This document shows, in pieces, positions 9,823 through 17,706 of a stretch of 64,000 nt of DNA. A model generated the notes under the pieces. The model had not been told where the DNA came from and did no database searches. It saw only the letters and a list, made by a program, of their open reading frames with translations. Position 1 is the first letter of the stretch. The number at the start of each line of letters is the position of its first letter. Origin of the DNA: Actinokineospora fastidiosa (GTDB taxonomy: Bacteria; Actinomycetota; Actinomycetes; Mycobacteriales; Pseudonocardiaceae); the NCBI RefSeq assembly GCF_014648415.1, contig NZ_BMRB01000001.1:62001-126000 (forward strand), read 5' to 3'. The position numbers and the translations under genes are program-made.

Positions 9823-9888
9823 GCCCCCGATTGCACCACGCGCCCGCGACGGTCCGGCGCGCGGCACGCCCATGGGAGGATTCCGGCC

Positions 9889-10626
9889 ATGGCCGACGCC
9901 CTGCATGTGCACGAATTCGGTCCCGCCGACGGACCCGTGGTGGTGATGTTGCACGGCGTCACCGGGCACGGCGGCCGCTTCCGGCGGCTGGCCGCCGAGC
10001 AGCTGCCCGGGCACCGGGTGATCGCCCCTGACCTGCGCGGGCACGGCCGGTCGCCGTCGCTGCCGCCGTGGACGCTGGAGCAGCACGCCGCCGACGTCGC
10101 CGCGGTGCTGGAGACGCGGGGGCTCGGCCCGGTGCCGGTGGTCGCGCACTCCTTCGGCGGCGTCGTGGCCCTGCACCTGCCGCCGGAGCGCGTGAGCTCA
10201 CTGCTCCTGCTCGACCCGGCCGTATACGTGCGGCCCGAGGACGCGCTGGCCAACGCGCTGTCGGCAGGCGAGGCCGTGGCCGATCGCGCGCAAGCGCTTG
10301 CGGCCCAGCGCGGCGACTGGCCGACCGCGAGCGACGACGTGATCGAGGAAGAGGTCGCCGCCCACTGGACGCAGACCGAGCGCGGGTGGCACCCGCGCTA
10401 CTGCCCGCCCGCGATCGCGACGGCGTGGAGCGAGATGTGCAGGCCCGCGCCCGTGCCGAGGGTGCGCGCGGTGATGGTGCGCGCGCTCGGCGCCGCGTAC
10501 GTGGGCGCGGAGTACCTGCGCGCCTGCGAGGGCGCCGACGTCGAGGTGGTCGACGTCGACTGCGGGCATGTCGTCTATCTGGAGCGGCCCGAGCGCGTCG
10601 GCGAGCTGGTGGCCGGGCTGAGGTGA
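9889..10626 (+). CDS. alpha/beta hydrolase (LipV-like)
   Basis: Soluble alpha/beta-hydrolase of 245 residues. Visible elements are the oxyanion-hole strand MLHGVTGHGGRF, the DLRGHGRS loop, the nucleophile elbow VAHSFGGVV (Ser) and the terminal CGHVVYLERP holding the catalytic His. The substrate is unknown; esterase or lipase activity is a family-level guess. The ATG at 9889 has ribosome site GGGAGGA about 8 bases upstream. Its stop overlaps the next start (GTGA), tying it to the alkyltransferase-like gene. The same pair, lipV-Rv3204, lies divergently beside adnAB in M. tuberculosis, so the arrangement is ancestral. Confidence 0.85.
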   Translation: MADALHVHEFGPADGPVVVMLHGVTGHGGRFRRLAAEQLPGHRVIAPDLRGHGRSPSLPPWTLEQHAADVAAVLETRGLGPVPVVAHSFGGVVALHLPPERVSSLLLLDPAVYVRPEDALANALSAGEAVADRAQALAAQRGDWPTASDDVIEEEVAAHWTQTERGWHPRYCPPAIATAWSEMCRPAPVPRVRAVMVRALGAAYVGAEYLRACEGADVEVVDVDCGHVVYLERPERVGELVAGLR

Positions 10627-10910
10627 ACGAGGAACTGCACGAGCGCATCCGCGACCTCGTCCGCGCCATCCCGCCCGGGCACGTGTCGACCTACGGCGAC
10701 ATCGCCGCCATGGCGGGCGCCTCGACGCCGCGGCTGGTCGGGCGCGTCCTGCGCGAGGACGGCCACGACCTGCCGTGGCATCGGGTGTTGCGGGCCACCG
10801 GCGTGCCCGCGCCGCACATCGTCCGACGGCAGCTGGAACTGCTGCGCGCCGAGGGTGTGCTCGCCGACGGGGACCGGGTCGACCTGCGCCGGTACCGCTG
10901 GTCCGGCTAG
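10623..10910 (+). CDS. alkyltransferase-like protein (ATL), MGMT fold without catalytic cysteine
   Basis: A 95-residue protein with the DNA-binding domain of O6-alkylguanine-DNA alkyltransferase: GHVSTYGDIA near the start and a helix around PRLVGRVLR. Where the enzyme has PCHRV, this protein reads PWHRVLRATG, so the alkyl-accepting cysteine is replaced by Trp (residue 52). That is the signature of ATL proteins, which flag O6-alkylguanine lesions for nucleotide excision repair instead of repairing them directly. It is coupled to the upstream hydrolase by a GTGA overlap and is the counterpart of Rv3204. Together with divergent adnAB this makes a DNA-repair neighbourhood. Confidence 0.9.
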   Translation: MNEELHERIRDLVRAIPPGHVSTYGDIAAMAGASTPRLVGRVLREDGHDLPWHRVLRATGVPAPHIVRRQLELLRAEGVLADGDRVDLRRYRWSG

Positions 10911-11101
10911 GTCGTGACGGCCTCTCGGTTGGCCGTGTCCAGGCCGAGCATCTCCAGCAGGAGTTTGCAGTCCGTGGCGTCGGTGGCGTGATCGGCGACG
11001 GTGAGCATCGCCTTCGCGCACGCTTCCGCGTGGTGCCGTGTCTCCTGCTCGCGGGCGGCGGCGCGGCCGATCACCGGAGCCGTTTCGTGGGCAAGCGTCA
11101 T
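10907..11101 (-). CDS. small 64-residue protein, unknown function
   Basis: I do not recognise this gene, but the signals are strong: GAGGAGG ribosome site 5 bases before an ATG at 11101, and ordinary high-GC codon use. The product is soluble, rich in Ala, Thr and His, with two predicted helices (ARGRAAAREQETRHHAEACAK region and a C-terminal CKLLLEMLGL segment) and two cysteines. It overlaps the ATL stop by 4 bp on the opposite strand. Upstream, an unusually AT-rich stretch contains the palindrome GTGAACGGAATTCAC (11177-11191), a possible operator. Confidence 0.65.
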   Translation of the reverse strand: MTLAHETAPVIGRAAAREQETRHHAEACAKAMLTVADHATDATDCKLLLEMLGLDTANREAVTT

Positions 11102-11176
11102 CGATTCCTCCTCAAAGCAGGCCGCCGGGGAGAGCGTCGAGGTCGCTGCATGGAACACCCCACGGCGAGACCTACC

Positions 11177-11191
11177 GTGAACGGAATTCAC
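11177..11191. promoter_or_regulatory. palindrome in AT-rich promoter region of the 64-residue gene
   Basis: GTGAA-CGGAA-TTCAC is a perfect 5-bp inverted repeat in a locally AT-rich intergenic stretch (about 11175-11300), 76 bp upstream of the minus-strand start at 11101. Its location suits an operator. No regulator is adjacent, so the assignment is tentative. Confidence 0.35.
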
Positions 11192-11319
11192 TCTTTCAGG
11201 GGAATGTGATCGATTCAACCCCCCGAACAGACTCACCTCATACCGTTATGATCGCATCACCGCACGCTACCGACATTCAATCGTTCCCGATATGCGGCGC
11301 CACCGTGATTGCGTGGTCC

Positions 11320-11685
11320 TCAATGGACTGAGCCAGCCCGGGACTCGGCGTCGGCAACCAGGGAGTCCAGTTCCGGGCTCGGGTCCATCGCCGCGGCCAT
11401 CCGCAGGTGCGGGAGCGCCTCGCGGTGCCGGTTGGCCCGGGAGAGCGCGCGGCCGAGCAGCAGGTGCGCGTAACCGTCGGACGGGTCCATGTCCAGCAGC
11501 CTGCGCGCGGTGCGCTCGGCCGGGCCGAGTGCGGCGGACTGGAACTGCGCGAGCGCGAGCTCGGTGAGCACGGCCCGCTCGGGGGCCAGGACGGCGGCCT
11601 CGGCCAGCAGCCGCGCCGCGGTCGCCGGGTCGCCGCTCTCGCGGAACAGCCTGCCCCGGGTGAAAAGGTCGAGGACGTCGGTCAT
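11320..11685 (-). CDS. tetratricopeptide-repeat protein
   Basis: A 121-residue protein made almost wholly of helix-turn-helix TPR units: one around residues 6-36 (TRGRLFRESGDPATAARLL), one around 40-70 ending MDPSDG, and one around 71-103 (AHLLLGRALSRANRHREAL) ending MDPSPE. Such small TPR proteins act as protein-interaction adaptors; the partner here is unknown. The ATG at 11685 has a GAGTGAGGG ribosome site. It starts 5 bp after the pirin stop on the same strand, so pirin and TPR genes are very likely one transcript. Confidence 0.8.
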   Translation of the reverse strand: MTDVLDLFTRGRLFRESGDPATAARLLAEAAVLAPERAVLTELALAQFQSAALGPAERTARRLLDMDPSDGYAHLLLGRALSRANRHREALPHLRMAAAMDPSPELDSLVADAESRAGSVH

Positions 11686-11690
11686 TTCCC

Positions 11691-12638
11691 TCACTCCACT
11701 GTGGATCCGAGGTGGGCCGCCGGAATCTGCCCCAGCCTGCCCGCCTGGTAATCCTCGAAAGCCTGGATGATTTCCTGTCGCGTGTTCATCACGAACGGCC
11801 CGTACCGCGCGACCGGCTCGTTGATCGGACGGCCGCCCAGCACCAGCACCTCCCACGCCGACCGGCCGCGCAGCGTCAGCGCGTCACCGGGGCCGAGGAC
11901 GGCCAGGTGGCCCTCCTCCAGCGGCCGGTCCTCCTGACCGACGACGCCGCTGCCGCTGAGGACGTAGACCAAGGCGTTGAACTCCTTGGGCCACGGCACG
12001 GCCAGCCGCGCGCCCGCGGCGACGGACGCGTGCACGTAGGTGATCGGCGTCTGGGTGGCGCCGGGACCCGCGTGGCCCGCGAGGTCGCCCGCGATGAGGC
12101 GCACGAGGACGCCGCCGTCGTCGCTGGAGAGCAGCCGGGCGTCGGCGGCCCCGATGTCCTGGTAGCGGGGCTGGGCCAGCTTGAGCGTGCGGGGCAGGTT
12201 CACCCACAGCTGCACGCCGTGGAACAGCCCGCCCTTGGCGACCATGTCCTGCGGGGGCACCTCGTTGTGGAGGATCCCCGCGCCCGCCGTCATCCACTGG
12301 GTGGCGCCGTCGGTGATGAGGCCGCCGCCGCCGATGGAGTCGGTGTGCTGCATGGCGCCGTCGATCATGTAGGTGACGGTCTCGAACCCGCGATGCGGGT
12401 GCCACGGAGCGCCCCTGGCCTCGCCCGGGGCGTACTCGACGGCGCCCATGTGGTCGAGGAGCAGGAAGGGGTCGGCCATGGCGAGGTCCACGCCCGGGAA
12501 CGGGCGGCGGACCTGGAAGCCCTCGCCTTCGAGGAACTTCTGCGCCTTGACGACCGTGGCGGCGCGCCGCCACGCGGTGGTCTCGGGCAGCCGCGGGAGC
12601 CGCGGCAGCGTCAGGGTGTCGGCGGTCACGGCGGGCAT
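11691..12638 (-). CDS. pirin family protein
   Basis: A bicupin of the pirin family, 315 residues. The N-terminal cupin carries the metal-binding set PHRGFET and HNE (in GAGILHNEVPP), matching the His2-His-Glu iron site of pirins. Some bacterial pirins have quercetin dioxygenase activity or bind metabolic enzymes; which applies here cannot be read from sequence. The second cupin covers about residues 175-290. The ATG at 12638 sits 6 bases behind a perfect GAGGAGG. It leads a two-gene unit with the TPR protein. The preceding 175 bp contains a TTGACC-like element in the intergenic sequence. Confidence 0.9.
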   Translation of the reverse strand: MPAVTADTLTLPRLPRLPETTAWRRAATVVKAQKFLEGEGFQVRRPFPGVDLAMADPFLLLDHMGAVEYAPGEARGAPWHPHRGFETVTYMIDGAMQHTDSIGGGGLITDGATQWMTAGAGILHNEVPPQDMVAKGGLFHGVQLWVNLPRTLKLAQPRYQDIGAADARLLSSDDGGVLVRLIAGDLAGHAGPGATQTPITYVHASVAAGARLAVPWPKEFNALVYVLSGSGVVGQEDRPLEEGHLAVLGPGDALTLRGRSAWEVLVLGGRPINEPVARYGPFVMNTRQEIIQAFEDYQAGRLGQIPAAHLGSTVE

Positions 12639-12813
12639 GACGGCCTCCTCGGAGCGGGTGGCCACCGGAGGTGGTGGCGCGGTTGTCCGGGTCAACCTGG
12701 TTGCGGGTGCAATTATTCCGGGCGGTCCCGCGCCTGCCACCGGCCCGCCGATGCCGGATGGTCGGCGATAGCGACGTCTCCCGCCCCGACTTCCCGCCAT
12801 ACGCGCGCTTTGT

Positions 12814-13485
12814 TCATGCGGCGCGTTCGTAGACGCGGGCTTCGGTGTATCTGCGGGCAATCAGGTCCAGGAGTTTGGGGTGGGCCGCCAAGGGCGGCGT
12901 GGTGATCTCCGCCCCGCTCTCGGTGATCCTCTTGTGGAACAGGCCGGGGGCCAGGAGCCAGGTCGCCACCGCTGTTGGACCGGGGGCCGCGGCTACCGCC
13001 TCGGCGATGGTCGGTTGCGCGGTGGCGGCGTAGGCGACTGTGACCGGGGAGCCTGTGCGGGCGGCCAGGAGCAGTGCCGCTTTGCGGGTTTCGGACTGCG
13101 CGCGACGGTCGGTCGAGCCCGCGGCGGCCAGGATGACGGGGATGCCGGGGCGCCAGCCTGCCGTCGTCAGGTGGTCGTGGGTGGCGGCGATCAGCGGATG
13201 CGCGGGGCCCAGATGCGGCGTGATGCTCGCCGGGCGGCCGGAGGCGGCTATCTGGGCCGGGACGTCGACCCGGACGTGGTACCCGGCCGACAGGAACAGG
13301 GGGACGACGACGGCCGGGTCGTGGACCGTGCGGAGGACATCGGTCAGGTTCGGGCGACGGACGTCGGCGAACGCCACGCGGACCGGGACCTCGGGGAGGA
13401 GATCGCGCACCTGGTCGGCCAGGTCGTACGTGACCGCCGTGCCCTCCGCCGACCTGGTGCCGTGCGCGACCAGGATCAGGGTCAT
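12814..13485 (-). CDS. sirohydrochlorin chelatase-like (CbiX/SirB family)
   Basis: A 223-residue class II chelatase that probably inserts Fe2+ into sirohydrochlorin to make siroheme, the cofactor of the nitrite reductase encoded upstream. The N-terminal strand-loop LILVAHGTRS holds the catalytic His. The second half-domain has VVVPLFLSAGYHVRVDVP with a second metal-binding His, and there is a repeat of the fold in the C-terminal half (ILAAAGSTD). Start ATG overlaps the upstream HemD-fusion stop (ATGA). It is the last gene of the nirB-nirD-hemD-cbiX transcript. The order resembles the Rv0259c-Rv0260c pair near nitrite and nitrate genes of M. tuberculosis. Confidence 0.85.
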   Translation of the reverse strand: MTLILVAHGTRSAEGTAVTYDLADQVRDLLPEVPVRVAFADVRRPNLTDVLRTVHDPAVVVPLFLSAGYHVRVDVPAQIAASGRPASITPHLGPAHPLIAATHDHLTTAGWRPGIPVILAAAGSTDRRAQSETRKAALLLAARTGSPVTVAYAATAQPTIAEAVAAAPGPTAVATWLLAPGLFHKRITESGAEITTPPLAAHPKLLDLIARRYTEARVYERAA

Positions 13486-14612
13486 GGGGTGGGCACCGCC
13501 AGGCGGTAGCCGCGCTTGACGACGGTCTGGACCACGCCGGGGACGGCGAGGGCAGCGCGGAGCCTGCCCACCGCCGTCTCCACCGCATGTTCGTCCACGG
13601 TGGACTCCCGGCCCGAGTGCCTGCGCAGCACGCCCGCCAGGGTCGCTCGGGAGAGGACTCGGCCGGGCGTGGCCGACAGCGCGCGAAGGAGGGCCATGGG
13701 CGCGGGGGCGACCGGTCGGAGGTCGCCGTCCACCAGCACCGCCTGGCCGCGCAGCTCCAGCTCCCGTCCGGCGACGGTGACGCGGGTGGCCCGGGTGGGG
13801 ATCGTGTCCGACAGGTGGCGGACCAGGGCGCCGATGCGCGCCCGGTCGGGCCAGACGGCGGGGATCTCGTGCCTTGCCAACGGGCCCGCGGTGATCGCGC
13901 CCACCGCCACCACCAGCACGCGGGTGCGCAGGGCGTCCACCAGGGCGTCCAGCTTGCCCATGCGGTCTGCGGTGTCGAGAGTGCTGGCCGCGGCCGGGGC
14001 GCTGGTGAACGTGAGGGCGTCCACCTGCCCGGACAGCACCGCCTCGATCAGCCGCTCCAGGGGCGCGGGGTCGGCGGGGGCGGTCCAGCGGTAGACGGGG
14101 ATCTCCACGACCTCGGCGCCCGCGCGGCGCAGGGTGTCGGTGAAGTCCGGCAGCGGCTCGCCGTGCAGCTGGACGGCGATCCGCTTGCCGTCCACCCCCT
14201 GGTCGAGCAGGTGGGCGAGGACCTCGGCGTTGGCCTCGGACTCCGGGGAGAACGCCTCCACCAGGCCTGCCGCGCGGACCGCGCCCTTGGCCTTCGGGCC
14301 CCTGGCCAGGACGGCAGCGCCGGTCAGCGCCGCGCGCAGCGCCGGGCCGAGGCCCCAGCCCTCCGCGGCCTCCATCCAGCCGCGGAAGCCGATGCCGGTG
14401 GTGGCCACGACGACGTCCACCGGGCCGTCCAGCAGCCCGGTCGTGGCGGCCAGCAGCTCGCTGTCGTCGGCGAGCGGGACGATGCGGATGGCGGGGCCGT
14501 GCAGGACCTCGGCGCCGCGGCGCTCCAGCAGCGCGCCCAGCTCGTCGGCGCGGCGCGCGGCGGTGACCCCCACTGTGTAACCGGCCAGCGGGCCGACCTG
14601 GGTCGCGGTCAC
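13482..14612 (-). CDS. uroporphyrinogen-III synthase fused to a winged-helix DNA-binding domain
   Basis: Residues about 8-265 form a HemD domain (TVGVTAARRADELGALLERRGAE, VVVATTGIG, ALTFTSAPAA, VVAVGAITAGPL). Residues about 290-372 form an OmpR/PhoB-type winged helix (LLRALSATPGRVLSRATLAGVL, VDEHAVETAVGRLRAAL, VVKRGYRLAV). The enzyme half would cyclise hydroxymethylbilane to uroporphyrinogen III, the precursor of siroheme. The DNA-binding half suggests a tetrapyrrole-sensing regulator of the nitrite cluster, as proposed for similar actinobacterial fusions. GTG at 14612 was chosen because GGAGGAG lies 6-7 bases upstream; an earlier in-frame GTG at 14639 overlaps the nirD stop. Whether the HemD half is catalytic cannot be told. 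Confidence 0.88.
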   Translation of the reverse strand: MTATQVGPLAGYTVGVTAARRADELGALLERRGAEVLHGPAIRIVPLADDSELLAATTGLLDGPVDVVVATTGIGFRGWMEAAEGWGLGPALRAALTGAAVLARGPKAKGAVRAAGLVEAFSPESEANAEVLAHLLDQGVDGKRIAVQLHGEPLPDFTDTLRRAGAEVVEIPVYRWTAPADPAPLERLIEAVLSGQVDALTFTSAPAAASTLDTADRMGKLDALVDALRTRVLVVAVGAITAGPLARHEIPAVWPDRARIGALVRHLSDTIPTRATRVTVAGRELELRGQAVLVDGDLRPVAPAPMALLRALSATPGRVLSRATLAGVLRRHSGRESTVDEHAVETAVGRLRAALAVPGVVQTVVKRGYRLAVPTP

Positions 14613-14635
14613 GGCGGTCTCCTCCAGGAGCGCGG

Positions 14636-14980
14636 TCACGGGCGCCCCAGCTGAATGGTTCCACCCACGACCCGGACCGGGTAGGTGGGGACCGACACGC
14701 CCTGGTCGTCGAGGCATTCGCCGGTGCGCAGGTCGAAGCGCTGCTTGTGCATGGGCGAGGCGACCACGGGCGTGCCGCGCAGATCGCCGACGATGCCGCG
14801 GGCGAGGACCGCGGCCTGGCTGAACGGGTCGATGTTACCCAGCGCGTACACCGCGTCCCGGGTGCGGAAGACCGCGACCTGGGTGCCGTCGGGCAGCAGC
14901 GCCGCCACGCCGGTCTCCGGCTCGATCGCCGACAGCGGGCAGACGGCGGTCCACGCGGGGGCGGGAACGGTACTGGTCAT
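14636..14980 (-). CDS. nirD: nitrite reductase small subunit NirD
   Basis: A 114-residue Rieske-fold protein, the small subunit of NADH-dependent assimilatory nitrite reductase. The fold is recognisable (VFRTRDAVYALGNIDPFS, then ASPMHKQRFDLRTGECLDD), but the CxH and CxxH cluster ligands are absent, as usual for NirD, so it does not carry a 2Fe-2S centre. Start ATG at 14980 overlaps the nirB stop (ATGA), giving coupled synthesis with the large subunit. Cytoplasmic. Confidence 0.93.
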   Translation of the reverse strand: MTSTVPAPAWTAVCPLSAIEPETGVAALLPDGTQVAVFRTRDAVYALGNIDPFSQAAVLARGIVGDLRGTPVVASPMHKQRFDLRTGECLDDQGVSVPTYPVRVVGGTIQLGRP

Positions 14981-17493
14981 CGGGAGACCACCTCCGGGAT
15001 GCCCAGCGGCACCGGGACCGACTGCCCGCGCTCGGCGCGGAAGGAGATGGTCGGGTCCGGCGCGCCGGGGGCGTTGACGAACGAGGTGAACCGGGCCAGC
15101 TTCTCCGGGTCGGCGAGCACGCCCGCCCACTCGTCGGCGTAGCCGGTGACGTGCTCGGCCATCTGGGCCTCCAGCTCCTCGGCGATGCCGAGGCTGTCGT
15201 GCACGACGACATCGCGGACGTGGTCGAGGCCGCCCTCGATGGAGTCCAGCCACACCGACGTGCGCTGCAGGCGGTCGGCGGAGCGGATGTAGAACATCAG
15301 GAACCGGTCGATCACCCTGACCAGCGTCTCCTTGTCCACATCGGACACCAGGAGGTCGGCGTGCCGGGGCAGGGTGCCGCCGTTGCCGCCGACGTAGAGG
15401 TTCCACCCGGTCTCGGTGGCGATGACGCCGAAGTCCTTGCCCCTGGCCTCGGCGCACTCGCGGGCGCAGCCGGACACCGCCGACTTGAGCTTGTGCGGCG
15501 AGCGCAGGCCCCGGTAGCGCAGCTCCAGCTCGATGGCCAGGCCGACGGAGTCCTGCACGCCGTAGCGGCACCAGGTGGACCCGACGCACGACTTCACCGT
15601 GCGCAGCGCCTTTCCGTAGGCGTGGCCGGACTCGAACCCGGCGTCCACCAGCCGCCGCCAGATGGCCGGGAGCTGGTCGACGGTGGCGCCGAACAGATCG
15701 ATGCGCTGCCCGCCGGTGATCTTGGTGTAGAGCCCGAAGTCAGCCGCGACCTGGGCGATCGCCATGAGCTTGGCTGGGGTGATCTCGCCGCCGGGTATGC
15801 GCGGGACCACCGAGTACGTGCCGTTGCGCTGCAGGTTGGCCAGGAAGCGGTCGTTGGTGTCCTGCAGGCCCGCCTGCTCCCCCGCCAGGATGTGCCCGTT
15901 GCCCAGCGACGCCAGGATCGAGGCGACCGCTGGCTTGCAGATGTCGCACCCGCGCCCGCTGCCGTGCCGCGCCACCAGCTCGCTGAACGTGGTGATCCCG
16001 GTCGCCCGCACGATCTCGAACAGCTCGGCGCGCGAGTGCGTGAAGTGCTCGCACAGGGCCTTGGACTGCTCGACGCCGCAGGAGGCGAGCAGTTGCTTGA
16101 GCATCGGCACACACGACCCGCACGCCGTGCCCGCGCGCGTGCAGGCCTTGATCTTGGGCACGTCATCGGCGGCCTGCTCCAGGATCGCGCCGCGGATGTC
16201 GCCTTTCGTGACGGCGTTGCACGAGCAGATCTGCGCCTCGTCCGGCAGCGCCCCCACCCCGACGCCGCCACCGCCGCCCGCGGGGGCCAGCAGCGCGCCG
16301 GGCTCGGCGGGCAGCGGGCGGCCGACCAGCGGGCGCAGGCTCGCGTAGTCCGTGGCGTCGCCGACCAGGACACCGCCGAGCAGGGTCTTCGCGTCGTCGG
16401 AGACCACCAGCTTGCGGTAGGTGCCCGCGACGGCGTCGTTGACCACGACCTCCAGCGCGCCCTCGGTGGCCGCGTGCGCGTCGCCGAAGCTGGCGACGTC
16501 CACGCCCATCAGCTTGAGCTTGGTCGACATGTCCGCGCCGGTGAACTCCGCCGCGCCGCCCAGCAGCCGGTCGGCGACGACCTCGGCCATGGCGTAGCCG
16601 GGGGCGACGAGGCCGTAGACCCTGCCGTCGGCCAGCGCGCACTCGCCGATGGCGTAGACGGCGGGGTCGGTGGTGCGGCACGCCGCGTCCACCACGATCC
16701 CGCCGCGCCCGCCGACGCCGAGGCCGCAGTCCCTGGCGAGCTGGTCGCGGGGCCGGATGCCCGCGGAGAAGACGATCAGGTCGAGGTCCAGCTCGGTGCC
16801 GTTGGCCAGCCTGGCCAGCAGCCTGCCCCGGTCGGCCTCGATGGCCGCCGCCGAGGTGCCCGGGTGCACGGTGACGTCGAGCCGTTCGATCAGCCGCTTG
16901 AGCAGCGCGCCGCCGCCGTCGTCGACCTGCAGCGGCATCAGCCGGGGCGCCAGCTCGACCACGTGCGGGGAGACGCCCAGGTCGCGCAGCGCCTTGGCCG
17001 CCTCCAGCCCGAGCAGGCCGCCGCCGACGACCATCGCCGAGCCGCGGCCCACGCCCGTCCTGGCCCGCTCGACCGAGGCGCGGATGGCGTCGAGGTCCTC
17101 GATGGTGCGGTAGACGTGGCAGCCGGGCAGGTCGCGGCCGGGCACCGGCGGCACGAACGGCGCGGAGCCGGTGGCCAGCACGAGCGCGTCGTAGGGCTGC
17201 ACGCGGCCCGACGCCGTGGTGACCGCGCGCGCGGCCCGGTCGATCGCGGTCACCGGGTCGCCCAGGTGCAGCGCGACGGCGTCGTCCCCGGCGTACCGCG
17301 CGCCGTCGAGCTCCAGCCGGGCGGCGTCCCAGTCGTCCACATAGGACGTGAGCGCGACCCGGTCGTACGCAGGCCTGCCCTCCTCGGCGAACACCACGAC
17401 CCGCCACGCGCCCTCGGCGTCGCGGTCGCGCAGCGCCTGGACGAGGCGGTGCCCGACCATGCCGTGCCCGACGACGACCACAGTCCGCGTCAT
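14977..17493 (-). CDS. nirB: nitrite reductase large subunit NirB
   Basis: An 838-residue large subunit that reduces nitrite to ammonium with NADH. Order of domains: FAD site GHGMVG (9-14), NAD site GGGLLG (about 157-162), a BFD-type 2Fe-2S domain with CSCN and CTRAGTACGSC in the middle, and the sulfite/nitrite reductase half with the siroheme-4Fe4S cysteines CVGSTWC and CARECAEAR. All four siroheme-cluster cysteines are present. ATG at 17493 has a GGAGGAGGG ribosome site. First gene of the nirB-nirD-hemD-cbiX unit, and a GlnR-type box lies about 87-102 bp upstream, consistent with nitrogen control. Confidence 0.96.
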   Translation of the reverse strand: MTRTVVVVGHGMVGHRLVQALRDRDAEGAWRVVVFAEEGRPAYDRVALTSYVDDWDAARLELDGARYAGDDAVALHLGDPVTAIDRAARAVTTASGRVQPYDALVLATGSAPFVPPVPGRDLPGCHVYRTIEDLDAIRASVERARTGVGRGSAMVVGGGLLGLEAAKALRDLGVSPHVVELAPRLMPLQVDDGGGALLKRLIERLDVTVHPGTSAAAIEADRGRLLARLANGTELDLDLIVFSAGIRPRDQLARDCGLGVGGRGGIVVDAACRTTDPAVYAIGECALADGRVYGLVAPGYAMAEVVADRLLGGAAEFTGADMSTKLKLMGVDVASFGDAHAATEGALEVVVNDAVAGTYRKLVVSDDAKTLLGGVLVGDATDYASLRPLVGRPLPAEPGALLAPAGGGGGVGVGALPDEAQICSCNAVTKGDIRGAILEQAADDVPKIKACTRAGTACGSCVPMLKQLLASCGVEQSKALCEHFTHSRAELFEIVRATGITTFSELVARHGSGRGCDICKPAVASILASLGNGHILAGEQAGLQDTNDRFLANLQRNGTYSVVPRIPGGEITPAKLMAIAQVAADFGLYTKITGGQRIDLFGATVDQLPAIWRRLVDAGFESGHAYGKALRTVKSCVGSTWCRYGVQDSVGLAIELELRYRGLRSPHKLKSAVSGCARECAEARGKDFGVIATETGWNLYVGGNGGTLPRHADLLVSDVDKETLVRVIDRFLMFYIRSADRLQRTSVWLDSIEGGLDHVRDVVVHDSLGIAEELEAQMAEHVTGYADEWAGVLADPEKLARFTSFVNAPGAPDPTISFRAERGQSVPVPLGIPEVVSR

Positions 17494-17579
17494 GCGTTGC
17501 CCTCCTCCGCTCGGGCCGACTCGGCGTGGACCCGTGCCGTCATGCTCTGATTCGCCCGTATCACCGGGGATTCCTGGTT

Positions 17580-17595
17580 GTTTCCCGCCGGTTAC
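17580..17595 (-). promoter_or_regulatory. GlnR-type operator upstream of nirB
   Basis: On the minus strand the sequence is GTAAC-CGGCGG-GAAAC, an exact match to the a-site/b-site arrangement (GTnAC-n6-GAAAC) described for the nitrogen regulator GlnR in actinomycetes. A weaker copy, ATTAC-n6-GAAAT on the same strand, lies at 17654-17669. The strong box is 87 bp upstream of the nirB ATG, in the only gap before the nitrite operon. Confidence 0.65.
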
Positions 17596-17706
17596 GGATG
17601 TCTCCCCTCAGCACCGCGCAACCCGTGCGGGTGACGCCGCGCACGATCGGTTGATTTCCCGGCGGTAATTTGGGTTTCGGGTAACGCGCGTCCTACCGTC
17701 GTCGCC

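Noticed and set aside
6790-9888. Plus-strand frame extending the hydrolase by more than 1000 codons
   Set aside because: Antisense of adnA; the real hydrolase starts at 9889 with its own ribosome site.
14612-14639. HemD-fusion start at GTG 14639
   Set aside because: In frame and overlapping the nirD stop, but GTG 14612 has a much better ribosome site.
14636-14980. Rieske 2Fe-2S centre in NirD
   Set aside because: The CxH...CxxH ligands are missing, as in other NirD proteins.
15151-17550. 799-codon plus-strand frame opposite nirB
   Set aside because: Complement of the nirB codon pattern; composition is antisense-like and the minus strand gene is certain.
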